Below the pieces are notes generated by a model. That model did not search any database. It had not been told where the DNA came from and saw only the letters and a program-made list of their open reading frames with translations. From the NCBI GenBank assembly GCA_036377055.1, contig DASUZD010000022.1:1-17208 (forward strand): a stretch of 17,208 bases of DNA. The letters run 5' to 3'. The position numbers and the translations under genes are program-made. The stretch's first letter is position 1. Each line of letters begins with the position of its first letter. Shown piece after piece: positions 13,023 through 17,208 of this stretch. Source of the DNA: DASUZD01 sp036377055 (GTDB lineage Bacteria > Actinomycetota > Thermoleophilia > Gaiellales > Gaiellaceae).

Positions 13023-13060
13023 GCCGGAGGTTCCGGGCAGGCGGTCGGAACCCCCGGCTC
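13021..13060. terminator. Bidirectional hairpin between convergent genes
   Basis: GAGCCGG-A-GGTTCCG (13021-13035) pairs with CGGAACC-C-CCGGCTC (13046-13060), 14 bp with one mismatch, across a 10-nt loop. It begins inside the kinase stop codon and lies about 75 bp past the end of the htrA gene, so it can serve both convergent genes. A smaller stem, GGCCCC (13103-13108) with GGGGCC (13117-13122), lies closer to the htrA end. Neither has a T-run. Confidence 0.6.
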
Positions 13061-13133
13061 GTCGCTTCCGTGGGCAGCGCTGGCGTGCGCCCGCCGGAAG
13101 CAGGCCCCCAGGGGATGGGGCCAGTCTGGGCGG

Positions 13134-14342
13134 CTATCGTGCAGCCGTCGGCTGCCGCCCTAAATCGACGTCGATGGACACCTTCTTAGTTCCGCGGTAG
13201 ACCTCCAGCTTCAGGGTGTCGCCCGGCCGCTTCGCGGAGATCACGTCGCGGAGCCGCTCGAGCGAGCCGATCGTCTGGCCGTCGGCCTTCACGATCAGGT
13301 CGCCCCCGAGCAGCCAGCTCTCGCCGGCGACGACGACGGACGTCGTGCCGCCCTTGAGCCCGGCCTTCGCGGCGCCGCTGCCCGGCAGCACCGACTGCAC
13401 GAGCACGCCGTGCTTGACCGGGAAGTGGAAGAGCTGGGCGACGTCGGCGTTGATCGCCTGCCCTCTGATCCCGAGCGACGCGTGCTCGACCTTGCCGTTC
13501 CGGATCAGCTGCGCCGCGACGGTGCGGACGGTGTTGATCGGGATCGCAAAGCCCACGCCGACGTTACCGCCGCTCGTGCCGCCGGTCTGGATCTGCGAGT
13601 TCACGCCGATCACCTCGCCGTTGGCGTCCAGGAGCGGGCCGCCGGAGTTGCCGTGGTTGATCGCCGCGTCCGTCTGGATCACGTGGTCGATCGGGTAGGC
13701 GTTCGGGGCCTGCACCTCACGCTGGAGGGCGCTCACGATGCCGGCGGTGACGGAGCGGTCGAGGCCGAACGGGTTCCCGATCGCGACCACAGCGTCACCG
13801 ACGCGAACGGCGTCGGAGTCGCCGAGCGTGAGCGGTGTCAGCGCCCGCGCGTGCGCGTCGACCTTGAGCACCGCGACGTCGGTGGAGGGATCGACGCCGA
13901 TCACGCGCGCCTTCATCGAGTCGTGGTTCGAGAAGCTGACCTGGATTGATTTCGCGCCCTGCACGACGTGGTAGTTCGTGACGATGTGACCCGCCTTGTC
14001 CCAGACGAACCCGGAGCCGAGCGCCTTCTGGGTCTCCTGCTGCTCGAACCCCGGGATCGGGAAGCCGAACGGATCGGTCGGGTTGACGTTGACGACGCTC
14101 GTCGTAGAGACCTGCACGACGCCGGGCGCGAAACGGTTGTAGATCGCGTTGATGGAGAGGGCGTGGCGACCCTTCACGAAGCTCGCGGGCGCACCGGCCG
14201 GCTCCGAGACGAGCTCACGGACCGTCGTCGTGTGGCCGTCGAGCCCGCCGAAGAGAGCGAGGCCGCCGAGCACGACCGCGCCACCCGCGATTGCGGCTGC
14301 AGCGAACTCGGCGGCCCGCCTGAGGATGCTGCTGGAGCCCAT
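13134..14342 (-). CDS. htrA: HtrA/DegP-type serine protease, membrane anchored, PDZ
   Basis: This 402-residue protein should degrade or refold damaged proteins outside the membrane. Residues 1-33 are a hydrophobic anchor or signal. A linker leads to the trypsin-like domain with the complete triad: H125 in TNYHVV, D155 in STDVAVLKV and S233 in NHGNSGGPLL. A C-terminal PDZ domain covers about 285-395 (LGIRGQAINADVAQLFHF and SVLPGSGAAKAGL). The segment after the anchor is Gly/Thr-rich as in actinobacterial S1C proteases. It is transcribed away from sthA, with a 115-bp shared upstream region that holds TTAAGC repeats. TCGGGG and CCCCGA (14342-14347 and 14357-14362) form an inverted repeat at the start codon. 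Protease versus chaperone balance is not readable. Confidence 0.94.
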   Translation of the reverse strand: MGSSSILRRAAEFAAAAIAGGAVVLGGLALFGGLDGHTTTVRELVSEPAGAPASFVKGRHALSINAIYNRFAPGVVQVSTTSVVNVNPTDPFGFPIPGFEQQETQKALGSGFVWDKAGHIVTNYHVVQGAKSIQVSFSNHDSMKARVIGVDPSTDVAVLKVDAHARALTPLTLGDSDAVRVGDAVVAIGNPFGLDRSVTAGIVSALQREVQAPNAYPIDHVIQTDAAINHGNSGGPLLDANGEVIGVNSQIQTGGTSGGNVGVGFAIPINTVRTVAAQLIRNGKVEHASLGIRGQAINADVAQLFHFPVKHGVLVQSVLPGSGAAKAGLKGGTTSVVVAGESWLLGGDLIVKADGQTIGSLERLRDVISAKRPGDTLKLEVYRGTKKVSIDVDLGRQPTAAR

Positions 14343-14366
14343 CGGGGCACGTTCTACCCCGACTCG

Positions 14367-14417
14367 GCTTAAACCGGGGTTGTGGACGATTAAGCGGCCG
14401 TAGCGGGTGTGTTAAGC
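14367..14417. promoter_or_regulatory. Three TTAAGC boxes in the htrA-sthA divergent region
   Basis: GCTTAA at 14367-14372 (inverted), TTAAGC at 14390-14395 and TTAAGC at 14412-14417 are spaced 23 and 22 bp apart, about two helical turns. AT-rich boxes stand out in this GC-rich sequence. They could bind a dimeric regulator acting on either gene. The next box downstream of 14417 begins the sthA promoter. Confidence 0.35.
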
Positions 14418-14422
14418 AGAGG

Positions 14423-14451
14423 TTGCGCTGCGGACGGTCGCGCGCCAGAGT
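14423..14451 (+). promoter_or_regulatory. Putative leaderless promoter of sthA
   Basis: TTGCGC (14423-14428) and CAGAGT (14446-14451) are 17 bp apart, with the GTG start 6 nt after the second box and no Shine-Dalgarno. This is the best-formed of the leaderless-type starts in the window. Confidence 0.5.
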
Positions 14452-14457
14452 GCCGGG

Positions 14458-15852
14458 GTGAGCTTCGACTACGAGCTGCTCGTCATCGGCTCCGGGCCTG
14501 CGGGGCAGAAGGCTGCGATCCAGGCGGCGAAGCTGCGGAAGAAGGTCGCGCTCGTCGAACGGCGCCGCGTCGTCGGCGGCAGCTGCGTCAACGTCGGGAC
14601 GATCCCGTCGAAGACGATCCGCGAGGCGATCGTCTACCTCACCGGGATCGGCCAGAAAGCGATCTACGGCCAGGACTACCGCCTCAAGGACGAGATCTCG
14701 ATCTCCGACCTCGCGGCGAGGGTGCGCTACGTGGTCGAGAAGGAGCGGACGGTGATCCGCGACCAGCTGCTCCGGAACCGCGTCACGCTCCTAGACGGGT
14801 CGGCGAGCTTCCGCGACGAGCACACGCTCGACGTAGGCGGCAAGACGGTCAGCGGCGAGAAGATCGTGATCGCGACGGGCTCGCAGCCGGCGCGCCAGGA
14901 GGGGATAGCGTTCAACGCGCGGACGATCCTCGACTCGGACGACGTCGTCCTCCGCCTCGACCGGATCCCGAGCACGCTGCTGATCGTCGGCGCGGGCGTG
15001 ATCGGCGTCGAGTTCGCGTCCATGTTCGCCGCGCTCGGGACGAAGGTGACGCTCGTCGACGGCCGGCGCGAGATGCTCGACTTCTGCGACGCCGAGATCG
15101 TCGAGGCGCTCCGGTACCACCTCCGCGATCTGCACGTCATCTTCCGCTTCGGCGAGGTCGTGACGCAGGTCGAGGAGTACGAGGCGGGGACGCTCACCAC
15201 GCTCGCGAGCGGCAAGCGGATCCCGGCCGAGGCGGTCTTCTATTCGGCGGGCCGCCAGGGCGCGACGGCCGACCTCGCCCTCGAGAACGCCGGCCTCGAG
15301 GCCGACTCGCGGGGCCGGATCGCCGTCGACGCGCACTACCGGACCGCGGTCGAGCACATCTACGCGGTCGGCGACGTGATCGGGTTTCCGAGCCTCGCCG
15401 CGACGTCTGCGGAGCAGGGTCGTCTCGCTTCTGCCGACGCCTTCGGCATCCCCGTCACCTCGATCCCGGAGCTTCTCCCGATCGGGATCTACTCGATCCC
15501 CGAGATCAGCTTCGTCGGCAGGAACGAGGCGGAGCTCACGGAGGCGGCGATCCCGTACGAGGTCGGCATCTCGCACTATCGCGAGCTCGCGCGCGGGCAC
15601 ATCCTCGGCGAGACGCACGGGCTCGTGAAGCTGCTCGTCGCGCAGGACGAGCGGACGCTCCTCGGCGTCCACGCCTTCGGCACGGGCGCAACCGAGGTCG
15701 TCCACATCGGCCAGGCCGTGATGGGCCTCGGCGGGACGGTCGACTACCTGGTGGAGACGGTCTTCAACTACCCGACGCTCGCGGAGGCGTACAAGGTGGC
15801 GGCGCTCGACGCGGCGAACAAGCTCCGGGAGGTCAGCGCGCTCTCGACCTGA
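14458..15852 (+). CDS. sthA: Soluble pyridine nucleotide transhydrogenase (SthA type)
   Basis: This 464-residue flavoprotein exchanges reducing power between NADPH and NAD+. The FAD motif is GSGPAGQKAA (11-20) and the NAD(P) motif GAGVIGVEFAS (178-188). The usual redox pair of the lipoamide dehydrogenase family is altered: GGSCVNVGTIPSKTIREA has C43 but T48 in place of the second Cys, the SthA signature. The C-terminal VFNYPTLAEAYKVAALDAA also follows SthA rather than HAHPTLSE-type dehydrogenases. The start is GTG with a promoter-like TTGCGC/CAGAGT pair upstream. It may buffer the NADPH used by thiol-redox enzymes, and the downstream NAD-linked fusion protein suggests an NADH-balancing operon. 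Mercuric or mycothione reductase is excluded by the missing Cys. Confidence 0.93.
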   Translation: MSFDYELLVIGSGPAGQKAAIQAAKLRKKVALVERRRVVGGSCVNVGTIPSKTIREAIVYLTGIGQKAIYGQDYRLKDEISISDLAARVRYVVEKERTVIRDQLLRNRVTLLDGSASFRDEHTLDVGGKTVSGEKIVIATGSQPARQEGIAFNARTILDSDDVVLRLDRIPSTLLIVGAGVIGVEFASMFAALGTKVTLVDGRREMLDFCDAEIVEALRYHLRDLHVIFRFGEVVTQVEEYEAGTLTTLASGKRIPAEAVFYSAGRQGATADLALENAGLEADSRGRIAVDAHYRTAVEHIYAVGDVIGFPSLAATSAEQGRLASADAFGIPVTSIPELLPIGIYSIPEISFVGRNEAELTEAAIPYEVGISHYRELARGHILGETHGLVKLLVAQDERTLLGVHAFGTGATEVVHIGQAVMGLGGTVDYLVETVFNYPTLAEAYKVAALDAANKLREVSALST

Positions 15853-15899
15853 GCGTCCTTGCGTTTGCGCGGTATCGCTTCGGGCAACCGTGGCGGCGG

Positions 15900-16700
15900 A
15901 TGAAGCTCCCCCACGGCGAGCGCGCGCGAAAGCTCGCCGACGCCTTTCGCAAGCACCAGCTGCTCACGTTCGCGTCGGCGATCTCGTTTCGCTCTCTCGT
16001 CGCGCTCGTGCCGCTGACGCTCCTCGCGCTCGCCGTCCTCGGCGGCGTCGGGCAGTCCAGCGTCTGGACGAAGTCGCTCGCGCCCAGGATCGAGCACAAC
16101 GTGACGAAGCCGGTCTACGAGGGAATCAACGCGTCTGTCGAGAAGATCCTGAAGGGCGACAAGGGAACGCTGATCGCGATCGCGTCGGTGTTGCTCGCGT
16201 GGCACATGACCGGGGCGGTCGTGACCGTGATGGAGGCGCTGAACCGGATGCACGACGTGGACGACAAGCGGCGCTGGAGCCGGAAGCTTCTCGTCGCGCT
16301 GGCGCTCGCGGCGACCACGACGCTCTGCATCGTCGCGGCGGTTCTCGTGATCTCGGTCGCGCCCACGATCGGCGGCGGGGTCGTGCACTTCGTCCTCGGG
16401 CTCGGGCGCTGGCTCGTCGCTGCCGCTCTCCTCGGCGTTGCGGTCGGCGCGCTCGTCCGATACGCGCCCGCCGAGCACCCACGGCCGCGCTGGGCGAGCG
16501 GCGGCTCGATCGGGATCATCACCGCGTGGCTCGTGATGACGCTCCTCTTCAAGCTCTGGATCGAGTACGTCTCGAACTTCAAGACGGCGACCGGCCAGCT
16601 GACCGCCTTCCTCATCCTCAGCGCATACGTCTTCCTCTCGGTGACGGTCTTCCTGGCCGGGGTCCAGGTGGACGAGCTGCTGCGGAGGGAGCAGAAGTAG
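15900..16700 (+). CDS. YihY/BrkB family membrane protein
   Basis: This is an integral inner-membrane protein of 266 residues from the YihY/virulence-factor-BrkB (UPF0761) family, whose biochemical role is not settled. Typical features are ASAISFRSLVALVPLTLLAL (25-44), several further hydrophobic helices, and the C-terminal TGQLTAFLILSAYVFLSVTV (231-250) with AGVQVDELLR. Six helices are predicted by eye. The ATG at 15900 is the first good start after the sthA stop (47 nt gap). An in-frame extension upstream to 14409 exists only because it shadows sthA. The next gene starts 12 nt after its stop, so sthA, this gene and the fusion protein may be one operon. The older RNase BN label for YihY is not supported. 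Confidence 0.87.
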   Translation: MKLPHGERARKLADAFRKHQLLTFASAISFRSLVALVPLTLLALAVLGGVGQSSVWTKSLAPRIEHNVTKPVYEGINASVEKILKGDKGTLIAIASVLLAWHMTGAVVTVMEALNRMHDVDDKRRWSRKLLVALALAATTTLCIVAAVLVISVAPTIGGGVVHFVLGLGRWLVAAALLGVAVGALVRYAPAEHPRPRWASGGSIGIITAWLVMTLLFKLWIEYVSNFKTATGQLTAFLILSAYVFLSVTVFLAGVQVDELLRREQK

Positions 16701-16712
16701 GAAAATCAAGGC

Positions 16713-17208
16713 GTGGACGTTCTCCGACTCCCGGCGCTGCTCGCAGAGCTTCCGACCGCGCGGACGCGGCTGCTCGACAACCTCGGGCGCATCCGCCGCG
16801 AGATCGGCCCTCTGACGGCTGAGCTCTCGGACGCGCTCGCCGACCACATGTCGATCCGGCGCGGCGAGGTGCACGAGGTCGTCTCGTTCTACTCCTTCCT
16901 GCAGGTGCCGATGGACGCCGTCCGCGTCTGCACCGGACCTGTCTGCGACTGCGTCGGTGCGCGCGACCTGCTCGCGCGACTCGAGGAGCACGGCCCGGTC
17001 GTCGAGGTGCCTTGCCTGGGGCACTGCGACATCGCGCCGGTGCACACGGTCGGCGACCGGATCGTCCCCGAGCCGACATACCGGGCGAACGGCGGCTTCC
17101 TCGGACTCGACCGGGCCGACGAGACGCTCGCGGACTACGAGCGGCGGGGCGGCCTGGCGCTGCTGCGCGAGCTCCCACCGGCCGATCGCATCGTCGCCGC
17201 GCTGAAGG
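16713..17208 (+). CDS. NuoE-NuoF fusion, start only (FdsB/HoxF type, runs off window)
   Basis: The 165 residues inside the window form a thioredoxin-like [2Fe-2S] domain of the NuoE type. Ligands are C73 and C78 in VCTGPVCDC plus C101 and C105 in PCLGHCDIAPV. The last residues, ALLRELPPADRIVAALK, match the start of a NuoF domain, so the polypeptide probably continues into the FMN/4Fe-4S half, as in the beta subunit of NAD-dependent formate dehydrogenase (FdsB) or in HoxF. Two extra features agree with FdsB-like proteins: the short spacing between Cys pairs and the GGFLGLDR/ERRGGLALL linker. The GTG lies 12 nt past the YihY-type stop, after AAAATCAAGGC with only a weak ribosome site. Neighbours needed to name the complex lie beyond the right edge. 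Confidence 0.88.
   Translation, partial: MDVLRLPALLAELPTARTRLLDNLGRIRREIGPLTAELSDALADHMSIRRGEVHEVVSFYSFLQVPMDAVRVCTGPVCDCVGARDLLARLEEHGPVVEVPCLGHCDIAPVHTVGDRIVPEPTYRANGGFLGLDRADETLADYERRGGLALLRELPPADRIVAALK

Noticed and set aside
14458..15852. Dihydrolipoamide dehydrogenase or mycothione reductase
   Set aside because: The second redox Cys is replaced by Thr (T48) and the C-terminal motif follows SthA.
14409..15899. Upstream extension of the YihY-type gene over the whole sthA gene
   Set aside because: This part is Arg/Asp-rich with no motif and only shadows sthA; the membrane protein itself begins at 15900.

Overview
The window is very GC-rich, almost fully coding, and uses many GTG starts and overlapping stop/start codons. 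Several genes have a -10-like hexamer six or seven bases before the start codon and no Shine-Dalgarno, which suggests leaderless mRNAs. A SigR/RsrA-type sigma/anti-sigma pair, an SthA-type transhydrogenase and a HTH-plus-LytR_C protein fit a high-GC actinobacterium. I lean towards a Thermoleophilia-like lineage, but that placement is inference. I found no rRNA, tRNA, CRISPR array, insertion sequence or phage gene.

Layout. (1) 1-993, minus strand: acetate uptake and activation, a SatP-type transporter followed 5 nt later by acetyl-CoA synthetase, which runs off the left edge. (2) 1115-2254, minus: M24 (Xaa-Pro-type) metallopeptidase. (3) 2255-2597: intergenic DNA rich in perfect hairpins and two copies of a GGGCCTGACCCC element. 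(4) 2598-9004, plus: a tightly packed seven-gene cluster. It holds an amidohydrolase, the [2Fe-2S], Mo and FAD subunits of a molybdenum hydroxylase, a small lytic transglycosylase, a MocA-like Mo-cofactor cytidylyltransferase with an apparent CTG start, and a HTH/TM/LytR_C protein. The FAD subunit carries a four-Cys insertion, as in PaoB/YagS and HcrB, so the enzyme probably has an extra [4Fe-4S] cluster. (5) 9005-9279: non-coding, with two 48-bp repeats exactly 100 bp apart, each starting with GGGTCTGACCCC. (6) 9280-10109, minus: SigR-like ECF sigma factor and RsrA-like zinc anti-sigma factor, preceded by a textbook SigR-type promoter. (7) 10209-10658, plus: PRC-barrel-like protein with no canonical start codon. 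(8) 10655-12477, minus: an uncharacterised 117-aa protein, then a YbdK-type carboxylate-amine ligase coupled to a 73-aa heavy-metal-associated (HMA) protein. (9) 12501-13022, plus: small P-loop kinase. (10) 13134-14342, minus: membrane-anchored HtrA-type protease. (11) 14458 to the right edge, plus: SthA transhydrogenase, a YihY/BrkB membrane protein and the start of a NuoE-NuoF fusion (FdsB/HoxF type).

How they may work together. Regions 6, 8 and 11 share a redox theme: disulfide-stress sigma control, a glutamate-cysteine-ligase-like enzyme, and NAD(P)H balancing. Region 4 reads as a catabolic oxidation module: the Mo enzyme hydroxylates a substrate, the amidohydrolase acts on a related compound, and MocA matures the cofactor. 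The substrate cannot be read from the sequence. The most novel signals are the four-Cys Mo-hydroxylase cluster with an embedded transglycosylase, the interspersed GGG(C/T)CTGACCCC repeat family, the non-canonical starts at 7803 and near 10209, and the coupled ligase-HMA pair.
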